A stretch of DNA of 18,812 nucleotides. Origin: JAFGPJ01 sp964439135. GTDB lineage: Bacteria > Planctomycetota > Phycisphaerae > Sedimentisphaerales > Anaerobacaceae. The notes under the pieces were generated by a model. It was given only the letters and a program-made list of their open reading frames with translations, was not told the origin of the DNA and searched no databases. Position 1 is the stretch's first letter. Each line of letters begins with the position of its first letter. The translations under genes and the position numbers were made by a program. The DNA lies in assembly GCA_964439135.1 (NCBI GenBank), contig CAYTNN010000077.1, positions 1-18,812 of the forward strand, read 5' to 3'. Positions 7,064-15,742 of this stretch are shown here, piece after piece.

Positions 7064-9008
7064 TGCAGCAAATGATCATCGTGGACTCAGGTCTTTCTGG
7101 ACGGTTGGTATCGTTGTGGCGCTCGCTTCAATTGTCCTGCTCTTCATCTGGCTCAAAGTGGTTCGAGGGCGAGAAGATCCAACGAGCGGTTTTTCTACCT
7201 TCGTTGCCAAGCGAGGCCCTCTGACAATCAGTGTACTGGAGTCCGGCACTATAAGCCCCCAGGAGCAGATTACTCTCAGGAATGAAGTTGAGGGCAGAAC
7301 ATCGATTGTCCGCCTTGTTCCGGACGGTAGTTTAGTCAAGAAGGGAGAATTGCTGGTCGAATTAGATGCAAGTACCCTTAAAGACCGTATAATCGACCAG
7401 GATATTGCGGTTCAACGAGCTGAGGCCGCTTATGTCGGGGCCCAGGAAAGCCTTGCCGTTACTGAGAACCAGGCCAAAAGCGACATCGACGTCGCCAGGC
7501 TTACTCTGAAATTCGCAAAGCAGGATTTGCAACAATATGTGGACGGGCTTTACCCCAAAGACGTCAATGAGATGACGGCTAAAATCCGTCTGGCCGAAGA
7601 GGACCTGAAACGTGCTGAGGATGTGAATGACTGGTCGAAGACACTCTATGAGGAGAAATATCTCTCAGAGACCGAGTATCTTGCGGATAAACTGTCGGTC
7701 CAGCGGAGAAAGCTTGAGCGGGATGTGACGAACAGCAACCTTGATCTACTGCAAAACTTTACGTATCATCGTCAGATCGAACAATTGACGAGTGACGTTA
7801 ACCAGGCCGATATGGCTCTGGAGCGTACGGAGCGCAAGGCCTCAGCCGACGTAATCCAGGCTAAGGCCGACCTGAGGGCTAAAGAGCTTGAGTTTAACCG
7901 TCAAAAAGAGAAATTACAGAAGACCGAGGACCAGCTTGCGAAGACGACGATATATGCTCCACAGGACGGCATGGTGGTTTATGCAACGAGTTCCGGCGGC
8001 GGAAGACGCGGTCCCTTCGACCGACGAGACCCGATGGATATCGGTGTCGAGGTCTCCGAGCGACAGGACTTGATAAACCTGCCAACCGCTACATTAATGA
8101 AAGCTGCGGTGGATATTCATGAGACCAGTCTTGAAAAAGTCCGAGTGGGACTTCCCGCAGTGATAACGGTTGAAGCGCTGGCGGGCAAGAAGTTCCTGGG
8201 TCGTGTGAATCGTATCGCGCCCTTGCCGGACGCTCGAATGCAGTGGGCAAATCCGGACCTTAAAATTTATCCTACGGATATATATCTGGAAGATAGCAAT
8301 GGCTCGCTGCGTACGGGAATGAGCTGCAAGGCCGAAATTATCATTGCGCAATATGAGAATGAGGTATATGTCCCGGTTCAGGCAGTGTTGCGGGTCGCAG
8401 GGCAGCCTACTGTTTATGTTGTCAAGGACGGGGCATACACGGAACGTAAAGTCGAAATCGGCCTGGACGATAACAAGATGATAAGAATTGTCAGCGGCCT
8501 CGAAGAGGGGGAAGTTGTCTTGATGACGCCTCCACTGAGAGCCGGTACTATCGAATCCGGCTCAAAGGCCGGGGATGTCAATCTGCCCGATGGCTCCGAT
8601 ACTTTCCAGCAGAGGGTGAATCAGAGACTCGAAGAAGCTAACGGCAACGGCGGTACTGCACGTCCGCTGCAGCAATCACCAGGGCAGTCAATGGGTCCCG
8701 AAGGTGATCGTTCAGGGCTGCCGGGAGGTTCTGATGCTCCCTCGTCAGATCAGATGGAACAGATGCGCAAGCGTTTCGAAAATATGTCGGACGAAGAACG
8801 CCAGAAAGAAGCGGAGAATACGAGACAGCGCTTCGAGAACATGTCGCAGGAGGAGAAGGATGCGATGCGGCAGCGTTTTCAGGGCGGCGGAGGCTCAAGG
8901 CAGGGACGAGGCCAGAGGCAGGGCACAGGCGGCGAGAGGCAGGGCACAGGCGGCGAGAGGCAGGGGACAGGCGGCCAGAGGCCTCAGGGAGCGGAAAGGG
9001 ATCAGTAA
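7053..9008 (+). CDS. MacA/HlyD-type periplasmic adaptor of the ABC exporter
   Basis: This membrane-fusion protein should bridge the MacB-like transporter and the TolC-like channel. The start at 7053 has CCGGAGG with 9-nt spacing; an in-frame GTG at 7026 lies deeper in the preceding gene and is less likely. The protein has 651 residues: one transmembrane helix (~14-35), the first lipoyl half ('VPDGSLVKKGELLVELD', ~87-104), a long coiled-coil hairpin (~108-298), the second lipoyl half ('IYAPQDGMVVYA', ~299-310), then beta-barrel and membrane-proximal domains ('LRTGMSCKAEI', 'VYVPVQAV'). From ~508 a polar tail of about 140 residues is unusual: it carries 'RFENMSDEERQ' and 'RFENMSQEEKD' repeats and ends in Gly/Arg/Gln-rich tandem repeats. 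The next gene starts directly after the stop codon. Confidence 0.87.
   Translation: MSNNAANDHRGLRSFWTVGIVVALASIVLLFIWLKVVRGREDPTSGFSTFVAKRGPLTISVLESGTISPQEQITLRNEVEGRTSIVRLVPDGSLVKKGELLVELDASTLKDRIIDQDIAVQRAEAAYVGAQESLAVTENQAKSDIDVARLTLKFAKQDLQQYVDGLYPKDVNEMTAKIRLAEEDLKRAEDVNDWSKTLYEEKYLSETEYLADKLSVQRRKLERDVTNSNLDLLQNFTYHRQIEQLTSDVNQADMALERTERKASADVIQAKADLRAKELEFNRQKEKLQKTEDQLAKTTIYAPQDGMVVYATSSGGGRRGPFDRRDPMDIGVEVSERQDLINLPTATLMKAAVDIHETSLEKVRVGLPAVITVEALAGKKFLGRVNRIAPLPDARMQWANPDLKIYPTDIYLEDSNGSLRTGMSCKAEIIIAQYENEVYVPVQAVLRVAGQPTVYVVKDGAYTERKVEIGLDDNKMIRIVSGLEEGEVVLMTPPLRAGTIESGSKAGDVNLPDGSDTFQQRVNQRLEEANGNGGTARPLQQSPGQSMGPEGDRSGLPGGSDAPSSDQMEQMRKRFENMSDEERQKEAENTRQRFENMSQEEKDAMRQRFQGGGGSRQGRGQRQGTGGERQGTGGERQGTGGQRPQGAERDQ
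8898..8978 (+). repeat. 21-bp tandem repeat at the 3' end of the adaptor gene
   Basis: Three consecutive 21-bp units (8916-8936, 8937-8957, 8958-8978) encode RQGTGGE, RQGTGGE and RQGTGGQ. The first two are identical and the third differs by a few bases. A degenerate 18-bp partial unit precedes them (8898-8915, RQGRGQ). The near-identity at DNA level suggests recent slippage-type expansion, keeping frame because the unit is seven codons. Confidence 0.8.
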
Positions 9009-9725
9009 ATGGCTAAACAGGCTCCATCTAAAAACCACCAGGAAATTGTTAAACTCGTGAATGCGCGCAAGATATACCAAATGGGCACAGAACAGGTCAA
9101 AGCACTCGCCGGGGTCGACATCACATTCAACAGGGGGAGCTTCTGGGCGATCATGGGGCCGAGCGGTTCCGGTAAAAGCACCATGATGAATATCCTCGGA
9201 TGCCTCGACCGTTTGACTTCCGGCTCATATTTTCTTGACGGTAAAGATGTCAGCCGGCTCGACGATGATTCACTCAGCGAGTTTCGGCTCAGGTATCTCG
9301 GCTTCATATTCCAGAGTTTTAACCTTATACCTCAACTGACCGTCCAAAGAAATATCGAGCTTCCGCTTTATTATCTTGGGTGGGACGCAAGAGAAAGTGC
9401 GGCACGTGCAAAGGAACTCGCAGAGCAAGTCGGACTCGGAGACAGAGTCGGTCATAGGCCTACGGAGCTTTCCGGCGGCCAAATGCAGAGAGTTGCGATT
9501 GCCAGAGCCCTGGCGAACGATCCTCAAGTCATCTTCGCAGACGAACCAACCGGGAACCTGGACTCGACAACAGGCGAGCAGATTCTGGAACTCCTGATAA
9601 AATTGAATAAATCCGGTAAAACGATCATTATCGTCACGCATGAACCGGCCATCGCAGAGCATGCCCATCTCAGGCTGCACATGCTGGATGGCCTGATCGA
9701 CAGAATCGATGGGAGTTCAAAATGA
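9009..9725 (+). CDS. MacB-type ABC transporter ATP-binding protein
   Basis: This 238-residue cytoplasmic ATPase should power the exporter encoded by its neighbours. All ABC motifs are intact: Walker A GPSGSGKST (50-58), Q-loop Q102 in 'FIFQSFNL', signature LSGGQ (154-158), Walker B VIFADE (174-179) followed by the D-loop 'GNLD', and switch His211 ('VTHE'). The sequence 'LDRLTSGSYFLDGKDVSRL' and overall length are typical of the LolD/MacB class that pairs with FtsX-like permeases. ATG 9009 follows the upstream stop with no gap, with AAAGGG about 8 nt before it, and the last bases overlap the permease start (ATGA). This implies translational coupling. Unlike E. coli MacB, ATPase and permease are separate polypeptides. 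Confidence 0.93.
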   Translation: MAKQAPSKNHQEIVKLVNARKIYQMGTEQVKALAGVDITFNRGSFWAIMGPSGSGKSTMMNILGCLDRLTSGSYFLDGKDVSRLDDDSLSEFRLRYLGFIFQSFNLIPQLTVQRNIELPLYYLGWDARESAARAKELAEQVGLGDRVGHRPTELSGGQMQRVAIARALANDPQVIFADEPTGNLDSTTGEQILELLIKLNKSGKTIIIVTHEPAIAEHAHLRLHMLDGLIDRIDGSSK

Positions 9726-10990
9726 GGCAAACTCGAATCGCACGAAATATATGGCTCGGGATCGAGAATCTGCTGCTCCACAAGCTGCGCTCGTTTCTGA
9801 CCATGTTGGGCGTCGTTTTTGGCGTGGGCAGTGTTGTGGCTATGCTCTCTGTCGGTGAAGGCGCCAGTAAGGAAGCTCTCGAACAGATTCGCAAGCTCGG
9901 CAGCAACAATATTATTATCTCATCGAAGAAATCCGCGGAGGAAGAGGCTACAAGCACCGAGCATTCCCACATGAGCATCTACGGATTGACTTATGAAGAT
10001 TATCGCAGGATAGCGGCGAGTTTCAGCTATATTCAACAAACCGCGCCGGTAAAGCTGACACGAAAAGATTCGCGTCTTCGTGAGAGGGCTATGGAACTGA
10101 GGATCGTAGGCACTACGCCCGAATGGTTCAAGCTCGTACCTCGTGAGATTCTTGCCGGGCGCGTTCTTCTGAAATCCGACCAGGACAAACAAGCCCCGGT
10201 TGCGGTGCTGACCGAATTCGGCGCTCGCAAAATCCTGGCTACCGAGAGCACGATCGGCCAGACGGTCCGCATGGGCAGCGACCAGTTCGAAGTTATTGGT
10301 ATTGTCAGAAGCGAAAGCGGGCAAGCCGGAAACATTCAAATTCCCGACCAGGAAGTTGATGCTTATATTCCCATTGAGGTGGCTCGTCGGTATTTCGGCG
10401 ACATCTTTACGAAACGTACTTCGGGTGGAGACGAACGCGAGATGGTGGAGTTGCACCAGGTTATTGTCCAGGTGGATGATCCGAAGAAGGTAGAGGCCGT
10501 CGCCGCGGGGATCGAAAGAATGCTGGAACAATTTCATAAGAAAACGGATTATGCCGTGAGCGTTCCTCTGGCACTGCTCAAGCAAGCCGAGGCGACGAAG
10601 CAAAGATTCAATATCGTGCTCGGGTCCATCGCCGGCATTAGCTTGCTGGTCGGCGGAATCGGAATTATGAATATTATGCTGGCTTCGGTTACGGAACGTA
10701 CGCGCGAGATAGGAATCAGGCGTGCCATCGGCGCCAAACGCAGGCAAATTGTCGTGCAGTTTCTTATCGAGACCGTGGTTCTCTCGACCATGGGCGGTTT
10801 AATCGGCCTGGGCATGGGGACACTTATTCCGTTCCTAATTACGTACTTTTCCGGCATGATCACGGTGATAACCTTGAAGGGAATTCTCGTGCCGCTTCTG
10901 ATCAGTATGACTATCGGAATTCTCTTCGGATTATATCCCGCGGTCCACGCCGCCAAAGTGGATCCGATCGTGGCCCTTAGGCATGAATAA
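9722..10990 (+). CDS. MacB-type ABC transporter permease (FtsX family)
   Basis: This 422-residue inner-membrane permease has the MacB four-helix layout. TM1 is at ~22-45 ('FLTMLGVVFGVGSVVAML'). A large periplasmic MacB_PCD-like domain (~46-290) follows. Three C-terminal helices lie at ~298-322, ~346-372 and ~384-406, ending 'YPAVHAAKVDPIVALRHE', the classic MacB ending. The cytoplasmic coupling region 'ERTREIGIRRAIGAKRRQI' between TM2 and TM3 is intact. It overlaps the ATPase gene by 4 nt. With the adaptor and TolC-like protein it forms a complete tripartite system; known MacB systems act mechanically on periplasmic substrates such as toxins, peptides or macrolides. The substrate here cannot be inferred. 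No clear terminator is seen in the 56 bp before the convergent sialidase-like gene. Confidence 0.92.
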   Translation: MRQTRIARNIWLGIENLLLHKLRSFLTMLGVVFGVGSVVAMLSVGEGASKEALEQIRKLGSNNIIISSKKSAEEEATSTEHSHMSIYGLTYEDYRRIAASFSYIQQTAPVKLTRKDSRLRERAMELRIVGTTPEWFKLVPREILAGRVLLKSDQDKQAPVAVLTEFGARKILATESTIGQTVRMGSDQFEVIGIVRSESGQAGNIQIPDQEVDAYIPIEVARRYFGDIFTKRTSGGDEREMVELHQVIVQVDDPKKVEAVAAGIERMLEQFHKKTDYAVSVPLALLKQAEATKQRFNIVLGSIAGISLLVGGIGIMNIMLASVTERTREIGIRRAIGAKRRQIVVQFLIETVVLSTMGGLIGLGMGTLIPFLITYFSGMITVITLKGILVPLLISMTIGILFGLYPAVHAAKVDPIVALRHE

Positions 10991-11046
10991 TTCGTCGGCG
11001 GATGTGACTTGTTTCGATACGGCCTGCGCGTGTTTGTAAGAATGAA

Positions 11047-12498
11047 TCATTTGCTTTTCGAAGCATCGCCTTGCCTGACCCACTCTTCATTGAACGTTGC
11101 GTATTTTATTGTTTTATTCGGCTCACTCCTTCGGTCGTTATGATGGTAGCTGTAAACCACGTGCAGGATATCACCGCGGCCCTGGATGATAGACGGATAG
11201 GCACTGCTGGTCGCCGTATTTCTGCTTCGCGTGTCCAGCTCAAGGTGCCGGGTATATTCCCAGCTTTTGCCTTCGTCGGTTGAAATCGAAATCGCCAGGC
11301 TGTGCCTGCCGTCTTCCGTATCGTTATACGCAAGGGCCCAGTGACCGTTTTTCATAGTGACAATATCGGCTCCGGAGCCGGGGTTGGGCAATTCGGAATC
11401 TCTCACCGGGCTCCAGGTCAAACCTTTGTCTGCGGACATGCTTACATGAAGACGCTGGGGCGGGGGTCCGTTGTCGCGCATGTAGGCGACCAATGTTCCA
11501 TTGGCTTTTTTCGCTATACTTGGCTGGATATTTCCCGGTGCCACAAGCGGCTCACTGAACTGCCAGTTTTTGCCGCCGTCATCCGTTATGGCCATTAGTG
11601 AAAAGCTGAATCCGTCGGAGTAAAAGGGGACGATTATCCGGTTCTCATCGACAATCACAGCCTTGTTTTTCGTCTGCCAGCCCATGCGTCTGAAATACGG
11701 ATAGCCAAGCAGCTGTTCGGTCGATTGGCCCGAGGAATCGACGAGCCGGCCTTTCCGCATCATATCCTCGCCGCGCGCCTTAGCAAGCAGTTCCTTCTTC
11801 CATCTATCCGCTAAGCTGCGCGTTAACAGTGCTGAGACGCTGTTGCCCTTGGAAATATATTCTGTATATTCCTTGATTTGTCTTTCAACCGATTTAACGA
11901 ATCGGTCGCCGGGCTGAATGCCGCGTTCGGCCGGATCGCCGGGCTTAACATGCAAAACATCCTGCCATGCCCATTCGGGCGGCCCATCCGGCAACATATA
12001 GTTTGTGCTGATACGGTATTTGGGCAGCGAAGTTTCCCACTGGTTTGCTATCACCGTGTACCACATCAGCCATAGCCGGTCATGAGAATCGATGAAGAGA
12101 ATTGGATTGATATCCGGAAACCGGGGCACATCTGCCATTACGAAAGTCTTGCTCCAGGTTTCTTCGCCGGCCTTGAGTCTGGCTCCCATGATCGCGACGT
12201 CATCCGCCCATCTTTCGCCGGAACCTTGAAACCATGCTGCCAGCAGGTCGCCGTTCGGCAGCTCGACGATTGTCGAGCCGTGAACGTGCTGACTTACAAG
12301 AGGAAATATCTCAATGGTCTTATAAACAGCTTCTACATCCCCGGCAGGTTCATTCGCCCGCGCTAAAGCTGTGCCGGTAGAGCCTCCGTTGCCTGCTGCA
12401 AGTATCAGGCAAATAACAAGTATTGAATATAGCTTGCGAATTGAAATTCTCCCGCTTTCCTTTATTTTACATGATATCCCGGCATAATGTCTAATCAT
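11047..12498 (-). CDS. Exported sialidase-like (BNR/Asp-box) protein
   Basis: This 483-residue protein has a signal peptide (hydrophobic 'LYSILVICLILAAG', cleavage probably near residue 47 after 'TALA') and a six-bladed sialidase-type propeller. Three Asp-boxes are visible: TDDGGKNW (305-312), SADKGLTW (355-362) and STDEGKSW (406-413). The opening 'QHVHGSTIVELPNGDLLAAWFQGSGE' is typical of the BNR_2 exo-alpha-sialidase-like family widespread in polymer-degrading bacteria. Such proteins may remove terminal sialic acid or related sugars, but many family members have unproven activity and I could not assign the Arg triad with confidence. A ~120-residue helical, charged insertion (~190-270) separates the first blades. 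GGAGG lies 11 nt before the ATG, a slightly long spacing. It is divergent from the 923-residue modular protein. Confidence 0.83.
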   Translation of the reverse strand: MIRHYAGISCKIKESGRISIRKLYSILVICLILAAGNGGSTGTALARANEPAGDVEAVYKTIEIFPLVSQHVHGSTIVELPNGDLLAAWFQGSGERWADDVAIMGARLKAGEETWSKTFVMADVPRFPDINPILFIDSHDRLWLMWYTVIANQWETSLPKYRISTNYMLPDGPPEWAWQDVLHVKPGDPAERGIQPGDRFVKSVERQIKEYTEYISKGNSVSALLTRSLADRWKKELLAKARGEDMMRKGRLVDSSGQSTEQLLGYPYFRRMGWQTKNKAVIVDENRIIVPFYSDGFSFSLMAITDDGGKNWQFSEPLVAPGNIQPSIAKKANGTLVAYMRDNGPPPQRLHVSMSADKGLTWSPVRDSELPNPGSGADIVTMKNGHWALAYNDTEDGRHSLAISISTDEGKSWEYTRHLELDTRSRNTATSSAYPSIIQGRGDILHVVYSYHHNDRRSEPNKTIKYATFNEEWVRQGDASKSK

Positions 12499-12593
12499 AG
12501 CTCAAAAAGCCTCCATTTTTGATTGATAAAGCCGCCCGGCAAACATAAAATCCAAGATGGCATCCTTTCATTTGGCGCTGTGTTTTATAAGGA

Positions 12594-12622
12594 CCAATAT
12601 TTCATGGCAGATGTTTTGTCAA
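12594..12622 (-). promoter_or_regulatory. Possible promoter for the sialidase-like gene
   Basis: On the minus strand a perfect TTGACA (complement of 12617-12622) is followed after 17 nt by TATTGG (complement of 12594-12599), a weak -10 with 3 of 6 matches. It would give a leader of about 90 nt. Its -35 faces away from the stronger plus-strand promoter, with 43 bp between the two -35 boxes. Confidence 0.3.
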
Positions 12623-12665
12623 GCATAATATGGCCCCGGATGGCCCAATAATATAGCAATTTATA

Positions 12666-12695
12666 TTGACATAGAGGGGATAAATGTATTATAAA
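12666..12695 (+). promoter_or_regulatory. Promoter for the modular secreted protein
   Basis: A perfect TTGACA (12666-12671) is followed after 17 nt by TTATAA (12689-12694), or after 18 nt by TATAAA (12690-12695). This is the best sigma70-like promoter in the window. It predicts a leader of roughly 230 nt before the ATG at 12930. Confidence 0.5.
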
Positions 12696-12734
12696 TAATA
12701 TTATGATGATCTATTGATTTCCAGCCTTCGGGCA

Positions 12735-12811
12735 GACGATATTTATGTAAATCGTCGTGGTTTTTCAGTTTCTAATTCGCAGCCCTTATTGGGCTTTGGA
12801 AGGAAGGAGGT
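12735..12811 (+). promoter_or_regulatory. Structured leader: two hairpins and an orphan Shine-Dalgarno
   Basis: GACGAT (12735-12740) pairs with ATCGTC (12751-12756), extended by TTA/TAA with one bulge, and is followed by GTGG and TTTTT (12761-12765), a weak terminator-like arrangement. AGCCC-TTATT-GGGCT (12781-12795) is a second small perfect hairpin. Right after it is a full SD, AAGGAGGT (12804-12811), with no usable start codon within 5-12 nt. A further hairpin, GCTTTGG/CCAAAGC (12878-12898), precedes the true SD. I do not recognise a named riboswitch. Regulation here is inference from structure. Confidence 0.35.
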
Positions 12812-12929
12812 AATATCGAGTCATAGATCATTCTGCTGAAAAAGGATGTGGGGGGAAAATAAGAAATGTTATTGGTTGCTTTGGCCTATAACCAAAGCCA
12901 ATTGTCCAAATTTTATAAGGAGGATTACG

Positions 12930-15701
12930 ATGTGTAAAAAAATGATTTATCCCATCTTTTTTATCGTATTAGTGTTGGGTTTGTCAACAGTTTGGGCCCA
13001 GGCTATTCAGTGGGATCGTGCTCTCTACTGGGATGATGATTATCCATCGGCCTGGGCGGGAGGTGACACGTCCATACGGGATGGTTTGGAGGCTGCGGGC
13101 TACACGGTTCTCGACGCTGCCGAACTCAAGACTTGGATGGACGGTCATATCGCCGACAAAGCCTTAAGCGTAGTGGTGTTCTGTCGAGATTCTGCACCGG
13201 ACACTGTTGCAGAGAGCATGAATGCCAGTTGCACAATTCGGCGATATCTGGATGCAGGTGGCAAGATTGTGTGGTATTCGGATATTCCTTTCTACTACCA
13301 GGGCAGTGCGAACGGCAGCAATACCACATGGGGTGATGCCGGGGGACCCGGCGTGTTGGGATTCAACGCGGCCAGCGCAGCGCGGGACACCAACAACGAG
13401 GTGGTTTTTACAGAGGCCGGGATCGCCTGGGGTCTAACCCAAACGTGGACATCGCAACGGCCGACCTCTGCTACCGCAACCGACAATTTGACAGTGTTGG
13501 CGACGGATGACGCGGGAAATGCCACGGCATGGGTCAAGCATTACCTGCCGGGCGACAAGTTCCGGGGATTTGTTCGGTTATATGATACATCAGGTGTACC
13601 TCCGAGTGTCGAAGACGTCATGCGTCTCGCTGAATACGTGTCAACGAAGTCGGCAAATCCCAGCCCGGCTGATGGCGCGATAGTTCGGGACACATGGACA
13701 AGTATCAGTTGGGCACCGGGTGCTTATGCAACATCACATGATGTATATTTCGGCGAAAATTTTGATGATGTAGACGCCGGAACGGGCAACACGTTCTTCG
13801 GAAATCAGGCTGATCCATATTTAGTTGTCGGCTTTCCCGGAAATCCTTATCCGGACGGGCTTGTGCCAGGCATTACTTACTACTGGCGAATCGATGAGGT
13901 TGATTCCGCTAATACGTATAAAGGTGATGTCTGGAGCTTTATCATTCCATCCAAGAAGGCCTTTTATCCCGATCCTGTTAATGGTGCCGAATTGGTAGAC
14001 CTGGATGTTGAGCTTAGCTGGGAATCTGGATTCAATGCTAAATTACACACAGTGTACTTCGGGAACAATTTTGACGATGTGAACAATGCCGTAACTGGTG
14101 CGTTCGTGGGCCAAACAATTTATAAGCCCGGCACACTTGGACTGGCAAAGACTTATTATTGGCGGGTTGACGAGTTCGAAGGCCCGGCTACGCATAGAGG
14201 CGACGTCTGGAGCTTCACTACTGAGGGCGGCGTCAGCGGCCCGGATCCGGCCAACGGTGCGGTAGACGTAAAACCCACAGTGATTTTTAACTGGAATGCC
14301 GGGGCTGTTGCCGCTTCACATGAGGTATATTTCGGCTCAGATGCAGATGCCGTCAGGAATGCCACGAAAAGCTCACCTGAATACAAGGGATCCAAGGCGC
14401 TCGGTGACGAGAACTATAGTCCCGGTCAACTCTTGTTGGCTACGAATTATTACTGGCGGATCGATGAAGTTAACAGCGTCAATCCCGACAGCCCTTGGGC
14501 CGGCAACGTCTGGAGCTTCATGACGAGCGATTTCTTTGTCATTGACGACTTCGAGGACTACGACATTGGTAATAACGAGATATGGTGGTCCTGGAAGGAC
14601 GGCCTTGGTTACGGCCCGCATGGCGACGAACCTGTCTATTCCGGCAACGGCACCGGTGGTGCAGTAGGTGATGAAACAACTCTTTCTTACACCGAGGAGA
14701 CTATAGTCCACGGCGGCAGCCAGTCGATGCCTTTGGCCTACGACAACAATAAGCAGGGCTACTCCAGGTATTCCGAGACAGAGCTGACTTTGACAGCCCC
14801 GCGTGACTGGACCGAGGAAGGCGTTACGGAACTGTCGCTGTGGTTCAGAGGCTATCCGGCATCTACCGGCAGCTTCGTCGAAGGGCCGGTTGGAACCTAT
14901 ACGATGACCGCTTCCGGCACAGATATCTGGGCAGTTGACGGCATTGAGGCCGACGAGTTCCACTTTGCTTACAAGATGCTAACCGGTGCCGGCTCGATTA
15001 TCGCAAGAGTCAACAGCGTCGAAAACACGAACGACTGGGCCAAGGCCGGCGTGATGATTCGCGAGTCGCTCGATCCTGACTCGGCACATGCGTTTATGGT
15101 TGTGACACCTGCTTCGGGCGTGTCCTTCCAGCGGCGTCCCGATACGGGTGGGACCAGCGTCGACACAACGACCGCCGCGATAACTGCTCCGTACTGGGTG
15201 AAATTGGAGCGTAGTATTTCCGGCACCTTTACAGCGTCTCATTCAGCCAACGGAACCACCTGGACCGCTCAGGGCACAGAGAGCATCCCGATGGGCGCGA
15301 AGGTCTATGTTGGCTTGGCCTTAACGAGTCATAATGCCGCTTTGACATGTCAGGCGGTATTCTCGAATGTCACGACTTCCGGCTCAGTCACCGGGCAGTG
15401 GGCGCACCAGGACATCGGCATAGGCAGTAACGATGCTGAGCCGCTTTATGTAGCGGTTTCCAACAGTACCGGCACACCTGTGGTTATGATCTACGATGAT
15501 CCGGCCGCGACACAGATCGCCACCTGGACGGAATGGGTCATCCCGCTTCAGGCCTTTGCCGATCAGGGCATAGTCCTGACCAACGTTGACAGGATCGCAA
15601 TAGGCCTGGGAACAAGGGGCAACATGACGATCCCCGGCGGTTCAGGCAAGATGTTCTTCGATGACATCCGACTGTTCAAGCCGGCAGAAGCCACTGAATA
15701 G
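12930..15701 (+). CDS. Secreted modular protein: ThuA/GATase-like, Fn3-like repeats, CBM-like C-terminus
   Basis: This protein has 923 residues. The start at 12930 is chosen because AAGGAGG lies 6 nt upstream and a clean signal peptide follows (1-25, ending 'WAQA'); an in-frame ATG at 12846 lacks both. Residues ~26-240 resemble a ThuA/class I glutamine-amidotransferase-like fold ('ALYWDDDYPSAW', 'VVVFCRDSAPDTV', 'YLDAGGKIVWYSD'). Three Fn3-like repeats follow (~242-343, ~344-433, ~434-533), each closing with 'YYWR(I/V)DE...(D/N)VWSF'. The C-terminal part (~534-923) begins 'FVIDDFEDYD' and ends 'MFFDDIRLFKP', like a carbohydrate-binding module. A DUF1349-like lectin domain (~653-820, 'SIIARVNSVENTNDWAKAGVMIRES') appears inserted in it. 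No catalytic residues or sorting signal are evident. It may bind surface glycans. Function is not known. Confidence 0.82.
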   Translation: MCKKMIYPIFFIVLVLGLSTVWAQAIQWDRALYWDDDYPSAWAGGDTSIRDGLEAAGYTVLDAAELKTWMDGHIADKALSVVVFCRDSAPDTVAESMNASCTIRRYLDAGGKIVWYSDIPFYYQGSANGSNTTWGDAGGPGVLGFNAASAARDTNNEVVFTEAGIAWGLTQTWTSQRPTSATATDNLTVLATDDAGNATAWVKHYLPGDKFRGFVRLYDTSGVPPSVEDVMRLAEYVSTKSANPSPADGAIVRDTWTSISWAPGAYATSHDVYFGENFDDVDAGTGNTFFGNQADPYLVVGFPGNPYPDGLVPGITYYWRIDEVDSANTYKGDVWSFIIPSKKAFYPDPVNGAELVDLDVELSWESGFNAKLHTVYFGNNFDDVNNAVTGAFVGQTIYKPGTLGLAKTYYWRVDEFEGPATHRGDVWSFTTEGGVSGPDPANGAVDVKPTVIFNWNAGAVAASHEVYFGSDADAVRNATKSSPEYKGSKALGDENYSPGQLLLATNYYWRIDEVNSVNPDSPWAGNVWSFMTSDFFVIDDFEDYDIGNNEIWWSWKDGLGYGPHGDEPVYSGNGTGGAVGDETTLSYTEETIVHGGSQSMPLAYDNNKQGYSRYSETELTLTAPRDWTEEGVTELSLWFRGYPASTGSFVEGPVGTYTMTASGTDIWAVDGIEADEFHFAYKMLTGAGSIIARVNSVENTNDWAKAGVMIRESLDPDSAHAFMVVTPASGVSFQRRPDTGGTSVDTTTAAITAPYWVKLERSISGTFTASHSANGTTWTAQGTESIPMGAKVYVGLALTSHNAALTCQAVFSNVTTSGSVTGQWAHQDIGIGSNDAEPLYVAVSNSTGTPVVMIYDDPAATQIATWTEWVIPLQAFADQGIVLTNVDRIAIGLGTRGNMTIPGGSGKMFFDDIRLFKPAEATE

Positions 15702-15742
15702 TAAAACCGCTTTTGTAGAAATAACAGCGGTATTCGATTAGT

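Noticed and set aside
9920..10747. Minus-strand ORF of 275 codons opposite the MacB permease gene
   Set aside because: The plus strand encodes a full FtsX/MacB permease in a tight operon; the antisense frame has no recognisable features.
12744..12750. ATGTAA start-stop minimal ORF in the leader of the modular protein gene
   Set aside because: There is no SD upstream and it falls in a hairpin loop; chance occurrence is likely.
12846..12929. Longer start for the modular secreted protein
   Set aside because: The ATG at 12846 has AAAAAGG directly against it and would bury the signal peptide. The ATG at 12930 has AAGGAGG at 6 nt and a clean signal peptide.
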